Shown here: positions 18,409 through 26,622 of the stretch, one piece after another
Position numbering within the stretch: the first letter of the stretch is position 1
Layout: every line of letters begins with the position of its first letter
Source: Zoogloea sp041911615
GTDB taxonomy: Bacteria > Pseudomonadota > Gammaproteobacteria > Burkholderiales > Rhodocyclaceae
Direction of reading: 5' to 3'
Assembly: GCF_041911615.1 (NCBI RefSeq)
Contig: NZ_JAYROR010000099.1
Span: 28,166-92,165, forward strand
Length of the DNA stretch: 64,000 nucleotides
Translations under genes and position numbers: made by a program
Notes under the pieces: model-generated
The model's database searches: none
Seen by the model: only the letters and a program-made list of their open reading frames with translations
Told to the model about the DNA's origin: nothing

Positions 18409-18431
18409 CCGTGAATGTAAGGTCTTCACGG
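18409..18431. promoter_or_regulatory. Inverted repeat in the hpf-nhaR intergenic region
   Basis: Perfect 7-bp arms CCGTGAA (18409-18415) and TTCACGG (18425-18431) are separated by 9 bp in a 116-bp divergent spacer. This is an operator-like arrangement, and the LysR-type regulator next to it is an obvious candidate binder. There is no direct evidence. Confidence 0.4.
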
Positions 18432-18495
18432 TGCAAAGAAAAGTCGCAATATGTTTTAATGTATTTCGATAATTTCGAACTGTTTGTGGCGATTG

Positions 18496-19425
18496 ATGAA
18501 TCTTAAACACCTCTTTTACTTCTGGAAGACGGCCCGCAGTGGTGGGGTCGTCAAGGCGGGTGAAGCGCTCCATATCACGCCTCAGACCATCAGCGGACAG
18601 ATTCGTTTGCTCGAGGAGAGTCTCGACACGCAGCTTTTTTCCCGTGAAGGGCGGGCCCTCGAACTGACGCCCGCGGGCCGGCTGGCGATGGAGTACGCCG
18701 ACGAAATGTTCTCGCTCGGTGCCGAGCTCGAGCAGGCGCTGCGGCACTACCCCAAGGGGCGGCCGGCGGAATTTCGCGTCGGCGTCTCGGACGCGGTTCC
18801 GAAGTCGCTCGCCTACCGGCTGCTGCACCCTGCCGTCGACCCGGCCGATCCGGTGCGCATCATCTGCCGGGAATGGCGGCTTGATCGCCTGCTGGCCGAG
18901 TTGGCGATCCACAGGCTTGATCTGGTGATCGCGGACTCGCCCATCCCGCCGTCGGTGGACGTGCGGGCCTACAACCATCGTCTCGGCGATTCCGGGCTTA
19001 GTTTTTTTGCCGCGCGTAGCCTGCTGAGTGGCCGCGATCAGCCGTTTCCGGCGTGCATCGCCGAACTGCCGGCGTTGCTGCCGGGCGAAGATTCGGCGAT
19101 TCGTCGAAAATTGATCGACTGGCTCGATCGAAAACGACTGCGACCGAGGATCGTGGGCGAATTCGACGACACGGCGCTGATGACGGCTTTCGGCCGCGCT
19201 GGCGTGGGGGTTTTCGCGGTGCCGTCGGCCATCGAGCAGGAGACCCTGGCGAGTGGCGACCTGGTGCTCCTCGGGCGTGCCGAAGAGGTGCGGGTGGAAT
19301 ACTTCGCGATTTCCGTCGAGCGACGCCTGACCCATCCGTGCGTGCTGGCCATTTCTGAGGCGGCTCGGGCCGGCTTCGAATCGCTGGAAAATAATGGCGG
19401 CCCAACTCCTGCGGCCGAGGAGTGA
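18496..19425 (+). CDS. nhaR: LysR-family transcriptional regulator, NhaR type
   Basis: 309 residues. The N-terminal helix-turn-helix (MNLKHLFYFWKTARSGGVVKAGEAL, ITPQTISGQIRLLEESL) shows the tyrosine/phenylalanine-rich opening and PQT(I)SGQI recognition helix of NhaR, rather than a generic LysR N-terminus. A LysR substrate-binding domain follows. NhaR of E. coli responds to Na+ and activates the nhaA antiporter and pga genes. No antiporter gene is nearby, so the target is unknown. The start at 18496 is preferred over ATG 18484 on family alignment. Confidence 0.84.
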   Translation: MNLKHLFYFWKTARSGGVVKAGEALHITPQTISGQIRLLEESLDTQLFSREGRALELTPAGRLAMEYADEMFSLGAELEQALRHYPKGRPAEFRVGVSDAVPKSLAYRLLHPAVDPADPVRIICREWRLDRLLAELAIHRLDLVIADSPIPPSVDVRAYNHRLGDSGLSFFAARSLLSGRDQPFPACIAELPALLPGEDSAIRRKLIDWLDRKRLRPRIVGEFDDTALMTAFGRAGVGVFAVPSAIEQETLASGDLVLLGRAEEVRVEYFAISVERRLTHPCVLAISEAARAGFESLENNGGPTPAAEE

Positions 19426-19488
19426 CGAGCCCGGGAGCGGGCCGCCGCCGGGGTGCCCTGAGGCCGCCGGCGGCGGGGCGTGGGTGGA

Positions 19489-20391
19489 TCAGCTATTTTG
19501 CTGGATGCCGGCGACGACCCAGCCGGTCTTGCCGTCGCGCGGCTTGGTCATGTGCCAGATTTCGTCGATCCCTTCCGGTGCGGCATTCGCGTCCTCGCGG
19601 AGCAGACCGGTGAAGCGCACGCTGACGATGTAGCGCGCAGCCTCCTCGGTCACGTCGATCACTTCGGCGTTGAGCGATACCACGTCAGTCTTCTGCGCGG
19701 CGTTGCCGTGCTCCATCCAGTTCATCTTGATTTCTGCGAAGAGTTCCGGGGTGGTGTATTCCCGGATGTCCTCGAGATTGCGGGCGTCGTTGGCGGCCTG
19801 AAGGCGGATGAAATTGACCTTGGCGTTGCGTACGAAGCCGTCCGCGTCAAAATCGGACGGTACGCCACTGCGCCTGCTCGCCCCGCCCACGCTGCTGTTC
19901 GGGGGGGAGGCGGGCGGAGCGTCGTGGGGCTGCGCCGCACCGTCGAAACGCATGCCGCCTGCGCTTGCAAGGGTCGGCTGCTGCGGGGCGCGTCGACGCA
20001 TGAAGAAGCCGATCAGCGCGATCACCGCAAATGCGATGAGCGCCATGGTCATCATCGAGGCGAGTTCTTCACCAAAGCCAAAGTGGGAGGCCAGTGCGGC
20101 GAGACCGATACCGGCAGCCAGACCGGCGATCGGCCCCATCCACGAGCGCTTCTGCGGCGTCTGGGCTGCCGCGGGCATGCCTGCCTGCTGGTTGCTGCGT
20201 GGCGCCATGGTGGCGGACGGGGCTTGAGCGGGTGAGGCCGGCGTGGCGTTGGGCGCATGGGGCTGGCTCATTTCCTGGCGCTGCATGCCCGAAGACTTGC
20301 CACCGCCAAAGCGTTTGGCGGCGTCGGCATCGCCGGCTGCGAGCGAAAAGCCCAGCGCCAGGGTGGCGGTCAGCAGGGCGAGGGATTTCAT
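19489..20391 (-). CDS. Tim44-like domain inner-membrane protein
   Basis: 300 residues. A Sec-type signal ends near residue 24 (AAGDADA), followed by RFGGGKSSGMQRQ, a typical opening for bacterial Tim44-like proteins. A Pro/Ala/Gln-rich linker, two hydrophobic segments (about residues 84-105 and 112-130) and a C-terminal Tim44/NTF2-like domain (about residues 175-297) complete it. Relatives in Betaproteobacteria are common but functionally undefined; they may be membrane-associated scaffold or transport proteins. AGGAG precedes the ATG. It converges on nhaR with a GC-rich stem-loop between, near 19440-19478. Confidence 0.87.
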   Translation of the reverse strand: MKSLALLTATLALGFSLAAGDADAAKRFGGGKSSGMQRQEMSQPHAPNATPASPAQAPSATMAPRSNQQAGMPAAAQTPQKRSWMGPIAGLAAGIGLAALASHFGFGEELASMMTMALIAFAVIALIGFFMRRRAPQQPTLASAGGMRFDGAAQPHDAPPASPPNSSVGGASRRSGVPSDFDADGFVRNAKVNFIRLQAANDARNLEDIREYTTPELFAEIKMNWMEHGNAAQKTDVVSLNAEVIDVTEEAARYIVSVRFTGLLREDANAAPEGIDEIWHMTKPRDGKTGWVVAGIQQNS

Positions 20392-20771
20392 GAGGGGTCT
20401 CCTGTATGTAGAGGGGTTGTCTGTTCAGGTTAGCTGAGTGTGGCGATAAAGAAAATCAAGATTGTTTGTAGGTTTTGTTCGGTAAAAATTGATATTTGGT
20501 TGGGGCGTCAGGGACGTGCGGCTAGAGGGGGCGCCCGAGGCTAAGCCTCTGCGTGGGGCGATTCGAGCGGTTCGTGACGGGGATTTCGAGGGGGGCTCCG
20601 CTCGTGGAACGCCACACACCACAACGTCTTTCACCGTTCTGCGCTGCAATAAAGTTGATCTGTGTCAAAATGTCGCCCTAATCGCGGGGTATCCTTCCGC
20701 GAAGCCTGCCGGCGGTCCGTCCGTCGAGCGGGTTTGGGGGGTTTTTGTTTTTCTTTCTTGAGGTGACTCAC
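20392..20771. other. 380-bp divergent promoter region (Tim44 gene / ccoN)
   Basis: It holds an AT-rich stretch next to the Tim44 gene (about 20440-20510), a GC-rich middle with no gene I can support, and the FNR-type box with -10 element for ccoN at 20655-20695. GAGGTG lies before the ccoN ATG. Confidence 0.6.
20655..20695 (+). promoter_or_regulatory. FNR/Anr-type box and -10 element of the cco operon
   Basis: TTGAT-CTGT-GTCAA (20655-20668) matches the FNR consensus TTGAT-N4-ATCAA at 9 of 10 positions. A TATCCT -10-like hexamer at 20690-20695 places the box centre about 41 bp before the start of transcription, the class II activator position. Oxygen-limited induction of cbb3 oxidase fits. 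Confidence 0.65.
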
Positions 20772-22193
20772 ATGCAATCGCAGACTTACAACTATAAAGT
20801 CGTGCGGCAGTTCGCCATCATGACGGTGGTTTGGGGCATCGTGGGCATGCTGGTCGGTGTTATCGCCGCAGCACAGCTCGTGTGGCCCGAATTGAACGTT
20901 GCCGAATGGTTCCACTTTGGACGGCTCCGGCCGCTCCACACCAACGCGGTTATTTTCGCGTTTGGTGGCTGCGCTCTCTTTTCAACGTCTTATTATTGCG
21001 TCCAGCGTACCTGCCACACCACGCTCTTCGCTCCCGGCCTTGCTGCCTTTACCTTCTGGGGTTGGCAGCTTGTCATCCTGCTTGCGGCGATCACCCTGCC
21101 GCTCGGTTACACCTCATCCAAGGAGTATGCCGAACTCGAGTGGCCGATCGACATCCTGATCACCGTGGTGTGGGTCTCCTACGCCATCGTGTTCTTCGGT
21201 ACGATCGGTAAGCGCAAGACCACCCATATCTATGTGGCCAACTGGTTCTACGGAGCCTTCATCATCACCGTCGCGCTGCTGCACTTGGTCAATAGCGCCG
21301 AGATCCCGGTCACGTTGACGAAGTCCTACTCCGCCTACGCTGGTGTTCAGGACGCGATGATCCAGTGGTGGTACGGCCACAACGCGGTGGGTTTCTTCCT
21401 GACCGCGGGCTTCCTGGGCATGATGTACTACTTCGTGCCGAAGCAGGCAGGTCGTCCGGTTTACTCCTACCGCCTGTCGGTCGTGCACTTCTGGGCACTG
21501 ATCTTCACCTACATGTGGGCGGGTCCGCACCATCTGCACTATACCGCGCTGCCCGACTGGACCCAGTCCGTCGGCATGATCTTCTCCCTGATCCTTCTGG
21601 CTCCGTCCTGGGGTGGCATGATCAACGGCATCATGACGCTCTCCGGCGCCTGGCATAAGCTGCGCACCGACCCGATCCTGAAGTTCCTGATCACCTCGCT
21701 GTCGTTCTATGGCATGTCGACCTTCGAAGGTCCGATGATGTCGATCAAGACGGTCAATGCGCTGTCGCACTACACCGACTGGACCGTCGGCCACGTGCAC
21801 TCCGGCGCCCTGGGCTGGGTTGCGATGGTGTCGATCGGCGCGATGTATTACCTGATCCCGCGCATGTACGGCAAGACCGAGATGTACTCCACCAAGCTGA
21901 TCACTACCCACTTCTGGATCGCGACCATCGGCGTCGTGCTTTACATCGCCTCGCTTTGGATTTCTGGTGTGATGCAGGGCCTGATGTGGCGTGCCACCAA
22001 CCCGGACGGTACCCTGACCTACTCCTTCGTCGAGTCTGTCAAGGCCAGCTACCCGTTCTGGACCATCCGTGTCGTGGGCGGCGTGCTGTTCCTGACCGGC
22101 ATGCTGATCATGTTCTACAACATGGTGAAGACGATCGCCGGTCAGAAGGCATACGACGCTCCGGTGCTGGCACCTGCCGGCGCTCACGCCTGA
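20772..22193 (+). CDS. ccoN: Cytochrome cbb3 oxidase subunit I
   Basis: 473 residues with about twelve membrane helices. This is the catalytic heme-copper subunit of the high-affinity cbb3 terminal oxidase, with low-spin heme b and the heme b3-CuB site. Visible key segments are GRLRPLHTNAVIFAFGG (heme ligand His), WWYGHNAVGFFLTAGF (CuB/crosslink region), FTYMWAGPHHLHYTALPDWTQ (CuB histidines) and DWTVGHVHSGALGWV (heme His pair). It is first gene of ccoNOQP, 19 bp before ccoO. It is intact and of usual length. Confidence 0.97.
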   Translation: MQSQTYNYKVVRQFAIMTVVWGIVGMLVGVIAAAQLVWPELNVAEWFHFGRLRPLHTNAVIFAFGGCALFSTSYYCVQRTCHTTLFAPGLAAFTFWGWQLVILLAAITLPLGYTSSKEYAELEWPIDILITVVWVSYAIVFFGTIGKRKTTHIYVANWFYGAFIITVALLHLVNSAEIPVTLTKSYSAYAGVQDAMIQWWYGHNAVGFFLTAGFLGMMYYFVPKQAGRPVYSYRLSVVHFWALIFTYMWAGPHHLHYTALPDWTQSVGMIFSLILLAPSWGGMINGIMTLSGAWHKLRTDPILKFLITSLSFYGMSTFEGPMMSIKTVNALSHYTDWTVGHVHSGALGWVAMVSIGAMYYLIPRMYGKTEMYSTKLITTHFWIATIGVVLYIASLWISGVMQGLMWRATNPDGTLTYSFVESVKASYPFWTIRVVGGVLFLTGMLIMFYNMVKTIAGQKAYDAPVLAPAGAHA

Positions 22194-22211
22194 TCGGGAG
22201 GAAAAATAATC

Positions 22212-23189
22212 ATGGCTCAATCGAATCACGACTTTATCGAACGCAAGGTTGGCTGGCTGATCGTCTTCACGCTGCTGACCGTCAGCGTCGGCGGCCTTGT
22301 CGAAATCGTTCCGCTGTTCTTCCAGCACTCGACCACCACGCCGGTCGAAGGGCTCAAGCCCTACGATCCTGTTCGGCTGGTCGGGCGGGACGTGTATATC
22401 CGCGAGGGCTGCAATAACTGTCACTCGCAGATGATTCGCCCCTTCCGTGCTGAAACCGAGCGCTACGGTCATTACTCCGTCGCCGGCGAGTACGTTTATG
22501 ACCACCCCTTCCTCTGGGGCTCCAAGCGTACCGGCCCGGACCTGCACCGTGTCGGCGGCCGGTATTCGGACCAGTGGCATCGCATCCACCTGCTGAACCC
22601 GCGTGACGTGGTACCCGAGTCCAACATGCCGGCTTTCCCGTGGCTTGATCGTCCGGCGAAGATCGATGACATCGAAGCCAAGATGACCGCGCTTCGCAAA
22701 GTTGGCGTTCCCTACACCGACGAGGAAATTCAGGGTGCTCGCAAGGCGCTGGAAGGCAAGACCGAGCTGGAGGCCGTGATTGCTTACCTGCAAGGGCTTG
22801 GCACCGCGCTGAACGCCGGCAAGCCCGCTCCGGCGCCTGCCGCGACAGCGCCTGCACCTGCCGCCGCTGCCGCGGACGCGCTGGGTAAGGTTTTCTTCGA
22901 AGTCGGCTCGAGTTCATTGCCGGCCGATGCCACTGCTGCGGTCAATGCGGCGGCTGATTTCCTGAAGGGGAAAGCCGATGCCAAGATTGACGTGACCGGC
23001 TATACCGACAAAACCGGTGACGTCGAGAAGAACCTCGAGCTGGCCAAGGAGCGTGCTAAAGCTGTCCGCGAAGCCCTCAAGGCCGCTGGTGTTGCAGAGG
23101 ATCGGATCAACATGAAGCCGCCCGTCAGCATCACCGGTTCTGGTGACAATGCCGAAGCTCGTCGGGTTGAACTCAACCCGGGCAGTTAA
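22212..23189 (+). CDS. ccoO: Cytochrome cbb3 oxidase subunit II with C-terminal OmpA-like domain
   Basis: 325 residues, about 120 longer than a usual CcoO. Residues 1-200 are a canonical subunit II: an N-terminal membrane anchor, mono-heme site Cys67/Cys70/His71 (CNNCH) and axial Met139 (ESNMPAFPW). After an Ala/Pro linker (about 203-222), residues 225-321 form an OmpA-like domain. It contains GYTDKTGD with Asp266, LELAKERAKAVREAL with Arg281, and a terminal GDNAEARRVEL. Asp266 and Arg281 sit where OmpA-family domains bind diaminopimelate. The domain would face the periplasm, so tethering of the oxidase to peptidoglycan is a plausible inference. Confidence 0.95.
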   Translation: MAQSNHDFIERKVGWLIVFTLLTVSVGGLVEIVPLFFQHSTTTPVEGLKPYDPVRLVGRDVYIREGCNNCHSQMIRPFRAETERYGHYSVAGEYVYDHPFLWGSKRTGPDLHRVGGRYSDQWHRIHLLNPRDVVPESNMPAFPWLDRPAKIDDIEAKMTALRKVGVPYTDEEIQGARKALEGKTELEAVIAYLQGLGTALNAGKPAPAPAATAPAPAAAAADALGKVFFEVGSSSLPADATAAVNAAADFLKGKADAKIDVTGYTDKTGDVEKNLELAKERAKAVREALKAAGVAEDRINMKPPVSITGSGDNAEARRVELNPGS

Positions 23190-23228
23190 ACCGTTTGGCG
23201 ACCATTCTGAGAACGCAGGAGTCAGATC

Positions 23229-23420
23229 TTGGATATCAATGATGCACGCGCACTAATCACCGTTGTGGGACTGGTTTGTTTCATCGCCATTTCCATCTGG
23301 GCTTTCAGTGGTCGGGCACGCAAGGGATTCGAAGAGGCTGCGCTCCTGCCGTTCAGCGAGGACGACTTGCCGTCCCCTCAAGCGGGACGGCAATCCAAGG
23401 AAGGAAATAAAAATGGCTGA
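23229..23420 (+). CDS. ccoQ: cbb3 oxidase accessory subunit CcoQ
   Basis: 63 residues with a single membrane helix (ALITVVGLVCFIAISIWAFSG), then a basic turn, KGFEEAALLPFSEDD, the typical CcoQ layout. CcoQ stabilises the assembled cbb3 complex. Translation must begin at TTG: no ATG exists in frame before the helix, and AGGAG (23217-23221) lies 7 bp upstream. The 3' end overlaps the first codons of ccoP by 8 bp, so the two are likely coupled. It lies between ccoO and ccoP, as expected. Confidence 0.9.
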   Translation: MDINDARALITVVGLVCFIAISIWAFSGRARKGFEEAALLPFSEDDLPSPQAGRQSKEGNKNG

Positions 23421-24336
23421 CTTTGTTAGCGGTTTCTGGAACGCCTACGTGATGGTGCTGGTGTTCCTGAGTATCGGTTTCTGCGTGTTCGTGCTCGTCT
23501 CGAATACCACCAAGCGGACGTCCGGTCCGGTTGGTCTGCACGATCACGTCTGGGACGAAACGCTGCAGGAGTACAACAACCCGCTGCCGCGCTGGTGGAT
23601 GTACATGTTCTGGATCACGATCATTTTCGCGATCACCTACCTGAGCATGTACCCGGGTTTCGGCAACAATCAGGGCAAGCTGGGTTGGTCCTCGACGGGC
23701 CAATGGGAGGCCGAGCAGAAGGCCGCCGCTGAAAAATACGGTCCGATCTTCGCCAAGTTCCGCAGCATGGATCTGAATGCGGTGTCGCAGGACAAGGAAG
23801 CCAATGCAATGGGGCAGCGTCTGTTCCTGACCTACTGCGCGCAGTGTCACGGTGCGGATGCAAAGGGTGCCAAGGGCTTCCCGAATCTGACGGACAACGA
23901 TTGGCTGTACGGTGGTGAGCCGGAAACCATCAAGACCACAGTGCTCGGTGGCCGTCAGGGCATGATGCCTCCGTTCGGTCCCGCGCTTGGCGCGGATGGC
24001 GTCAAGAACGTCGCCAACTATGTCCGGTCCCTGTCCGGTCTGGCTCACGATTCGCTGCGTGCCCAGCAAGGGAAGGAGCTGTTTGCCCAGAACTGTGCGG
24101 CATGTCATGGTCCGGAAGGCAAGGGGACGCCGGCCATTGGCGCACCCAACCTGACCGATAAGACCTGGTTGTACGGTTCCGCTGAAGCGACGATCATCGA
24201 AACCGTCACCAATGGACGTACCAACAAGATGCCTGCTTTCCAGGAGTTCCTTGGCGAAGACAAGGTTCATCTGCTGGCCGGTTATGTGCTGAGCCTTTCG
24301 AAGAAGGAAGCGGCTCCGGCAGAAGGCAAGAACTGA
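23413..24336 (+). CDS. ccoP: Cytochrome cbb3 oxidase subunit III (diheme)
   Basis: 307 residues. There are two N-terminal membrane helices (about 8-30 and 62-80) with the WDETLQEYNNPLPRWW motif between. Two c-type heme domains follow: Cys142/Cys145/His146 (CAQCH) and Cys228/Cys231/His232 (CAACH), each with a downstream Met ligand (GMMPPFG, KMPAF). It passes electrons from periplasmic cytochrome c to CcoO/CcoN. AAGGAAAT precedes the ATG. It is the last gene of ccoNOQP and is followed by a terminator. Confidence 0.97.
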   Translation: MADFVSGFWNAYVMVLVFLSIGFCVFVLVSNTTKRTSGPVGLHDHVWDETLQEYNNPLPRWWMYMFWITIIFAITYLSMYPGFGNNQGKLGWSSTGQWEAEQKAAAEKYGPIFAKFRSMDLNAVSQDKEANAMGQRLFLTYCAQCHGADAKGAKGFPNLTDNDWLYGGEPETIKTTVLGGRQGMMPPFGPALGADGVKNVANYVRSLSGLAHDSLRAQQGKELFAQNCAACHGPEGKGTPAIGAPNLTDKTWLYGSAEATIIETVTNGRTNKMPAFQEFLGEDKVHLLAGYVLSLSKKEAAPAEGKN

Positions 24337-24371
24337 TTTTTTAGGAAGTCTTTCTTGTTCTTCAGTTCATG

Positions 24372-24399
24372 CTCCCCGGGTTCATCCCGGGGAGTTTTT
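24372..24399 (+). terminator. Rho-independent terminator after ccoP
   Basis: A perfect 9-bp stem CTCCCCGGG/CCCGGGGAG with TTCAT loop is followed by TTTTT. It separates ccoNOQP from ccoG, though partial read-through is possible. Confidence 0.9.
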
Positions 24400-24434
24400 G
24401 AACAAATATATTAGAATATAATTAAATTTAGATC

Positions 24435-25874
24435 ATGACCCAGCCAGATACCGGAGCCCAGAAGGCATCCGCTTCTCCGAGCAAGGCCGCTGGAGAGGCC
24501 GACGATACGTTGTATGCCGTCAGGCAGAAGGTGTATCCGCGCGCGGTTAGCGGGATGTTCGCGACTTGGCGGTGGACGCTGGTTTGGGTGACCCAGGTGA
24601 TTTTCTATGGGCTTTGCTGGCTGCCCTGGAATGGACGACAAGCGGTTCTGCTTCACCTCGTAGACCGCAAGTTTTATATTTTCGATTGGGTTTTCTGGCC
24701 TCAGGATGTCTTTTTCCTGGCAATTCTGCTGATCATCAGTGCCTATTCCTTGTTCTTCTTCACGGCCGTCGCGGGGCGTTTGTGGTGTGGTTACGCATGC
24801 CCCCAAACTGTTTATACAGAGATATTCACCTGGATCGAGGAGAAGATCGAAGGAAATCGCGCGCAGCGCATGAAGCTCGATCAAGGGCCGATGACTGGCC
24901 GCAAATTCGCGCTGAAGGCCGCTAAATTTGGTGCTTGGGCCGCACTGGCGCTTTGGACTGGTTTCACTTTTGTCGGTTATTTCACACCGATTCGTGAGTT
25001 GGTGCGGGAGGCTGCGAATTTCAGTTTTGGTCCGTGGGAACTCTTCTGGATTCTATTCTACGGCGGTTTCACTTACCTGTTTGCGGGTGTCATGCGTGAG
25101 CAGGTGTGCAAGTACATGTGTCCGTACGCCCGCTTTCAGGGGGTGATGTTCGATCCAGATACCTTGGTCATTACCTACGATCCAGAGCGCGGCGAGCCGC
25201 GGGGGGCGCGCAAGAAGGGCGTGGATCCGCGCACGGTATCGAAAGGCGACTGTGTCGATTGCGGTATCTGCGTGCAGGTTTGTCCGACTGGCATCGATAT
25301 CCGGAACGGCATGCAGTACGAGTGCATCGGGTGTGCTGCGTGCATCGATGCCTGCGATCAGGTGATGGAAAAGATGGATTACCCAAAGGGTTTGATCCGC
25401 TACACCACCGAAAATGCGATGAAGCGTCATTGGGGGCGGAAGGAGATCATCGGGCATGTGATGCGTCCGCGGATCATGATTTACGCGGGCGTGCTGATGG
25501 CGATTTGTGCGGCGTTTGTCTGGGGGTTGGCAACGCGTTCTACGTTACGAGTCGACGTGATCAAGGATCGTTCCACTCTTAGCCGCGAAGTTGAAGGGGG
25601 GTTGATTGCGAACGTTTATAATCTCCATGTAATGAACATGACCGAAGGTCCAAGACGTTTCGCTTTGTCGGCGAGCGGGCTGGACGGTGTTCGCATTACC
25701 CCGATGGAACCTTTTGAGGTGGACGCTGCCGGACTGAAATCAGTCACTGTTGAAGTGGCCGTGCCTCCCGAGTCCGGTAAGCCCGGATCGAATACGATCT
25801 ATATCGAAGTGAAGGCACTGGATGATGAGAGCGTCCGTGTGCGAGAAAAGACTTCGTTCCTGATGCCGCGTTGA
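24435..25874 (+). CDS. ccoG: Cytochrome c oxidase accessory protein CcoG (RdxA/FixG)
   Basis: 479 residues. It has about five membrane helices, a ferredoxin-like domain with two cysteine clusters (CVDCGICVQVCP and CIGCAACIDACD) for [4Fe-4S] centres, and a C-terminal periplasmic Ig-like domain (about residues 385-479). An extra conserved WCGYACPQTVY motif lies near residue 118. CcoG is a cupric reductase needed for copper insertion into cbb3 oxidase. I see no clear Shine-Dalgarno; the 35 bp before the ATG are AT-rich, with TATAAT at 24417-24422. That box is too close to the ATG for a normal leader. Confidence 0.95.
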   Translation: MTQPDTGAQKASASPSKAAGEADDTLYAVRQKVYPRAVSGMFATWRWTLVWVTQVIFYGLCWLPWNGRQAVLLHLVDRKFYIFDWVFWPQDVFFLAILLIISAYSLFFFTAVAGRLWCGYACPQTVYTEIFTWIEEKIEGNRAQRMKLDQGPMTGRKFALKAAKFGAWAALALWTGFTFVGYFTPIRELVREAANFSFGPWELFWILFYGGFTYLFAGVMREQVCKYMCPYARFQGVMFDPDTLVITYDPERGEPRGARKKGVDPRTVSKGDCVDCGICVQVCPTGIDIRNGMQYECIGCAACIDACDQVMEKMDYPKGLIRYTTENAMKRHWGRKEIIGHVMRPRIMIYAGVLMAICAAFVWGLATRSTLRVDVIKDRSTLSREVEGGLIANVYNLHVMNMTEGPRRFALSASGLDGVRITPMEPFEVDAAGLKSVTVEVAVPPESGKPGSNTIYIEVKALDDESVRVREKTSFLMPR

Positions 25875-25887
25875 CGCACCGAGAAAA

Positions 25888-26421
25888 ATGAATATGACTG
25901 CAACCCAAACCTCCCGCTCTGCAACCCCTTGGTACAAGGAGCGTTGGACCTGGTTGTTGATGTTGATGCCTGCGACCGCCATCGTGGCGGGCTTCATAAC
26001 TCTATGGCTGGCAATCAAGTCTTTCGACGGGTTGGTTGCGGACGATTACTACAAGCAGGGTCTTGCCATCAATCAGACCCTGGCGAGGGCAACGGCTGCC
26101 CAGGCGCTCGGCCTGACGGCGCAGGTTAAGTTCACGGCCGAAGAGATGAGCGTGCTGTTGAACGCCAAGCCGGGCACTGAGCTGCCTCCTCGCTTGCTGG
26201 TTACCCTGGCCCATCCGACAAAGGGTGGGCTGGATCAGCAACTGGTTTTGACGCGTGACGGTGACGTTTATCGGGGCAGAATTCAGTCTGCCCTGGCGAG
26301 CGCGCATTGGAAGGTTTTATTAGAAGACGAGCCCCGCAACTGGCGGTTGTCAGGGGCCGCATTCCTCCCCACAGAGACGGAGATCCGGATCGATTCAGCC
26401 GATCTCAAACCTGTCGATTGA
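25888..26421 (+). CDS. ccoH: FixH/CcoH family cbb3 assembly protein
   Basis: 177 residues. One N-terminal membrane helix (about 22-45, WTWLLMLMPATAIVAGFITLWLAI) is followed by the family signature DDYYKQGLAINQ and a periplasmic beta-rich FixH domain. It acts in assembly or stability of the cbb3 oxidase. It begins 13 bp after ccoG. ATGs at 25888 and 25894 are both possible; GAGAAAA precedes the first. The copper transporter ccoI and ccoS usually found next are absent here, and two small membrane proteins stand in their place. Confidence 0.88.
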   Translation: MNMTATQTSRSATPWYKERWTWLLMLMPATAIVAGFITLWLAIKSFDGLVADDYYKQGLAINQTLARATAAQALGLTAQVKFTAEEMSVLLNAKPGTELPPRLLVTLAHPTKGGLDQQLVLTRDGDVYRGRIQSALASAHWKVLLEDEPRNWRLSGAAFLPTETEIRIDSADLKPVD

Positions 26422-26439
26422 TATGGAGTGGAGGAAATC

Positions 26440-26580
26440 ATGGCCTGGAAAGAATTGTTCAGTACCGATATTGGCCTTCTGAGCTTGTTCACGATTGGAT
26501 TCGTCGTGGTGATGGGTGTGTATCTATACCGTTTTGCGAAGAATCATATTGCGGAAGACGAGCGGCGGTCGCACGGTTGA
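26440..26580 (+). CDS. Small DUF3149-type membrane protein
   Basis: 46 residues, ATG at 26440, with an excellent GGAGGAAA ribosome binding site. The sequence opens MAWKELFSTDIGLLSLFTI, the hallmark of DUF3149, with a single membrane helix (about residues 13-32) and a charged C-terminal tail (KNHIAEDERRSHG). Such peptides are often encoded after fixH/ccoH in Betaproteobacteria. The function is unknown; an accessory role in the oxidase is inferred only from position. Confidence 0.82.
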   Translation: MAWKELFSTDIGLLSLFTIGFVVVMGVYLYRFAKNHIAEDERRSHG

Positions 26581-26622
26581 TGGTTTGATGTGTTATCGAT
26601 GCCTAACTGGGAGCTGAGCAAG

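Noticed and set aside
21114..22793. A 559-codon open frame antisense to ccoN/ccoO
   Set aside because: The plus-strand genes are unambiguous, and the antisense translation has no hydrophobic or domain pattern.
24417..24422. A perfect TATAAT before ccoG as a separate promoter
   Set aside because: It ends 12 bp before the ATG, leaving a leader of about 5 nt, and no -35 fits; it may be part of an AT-rich stretch only.
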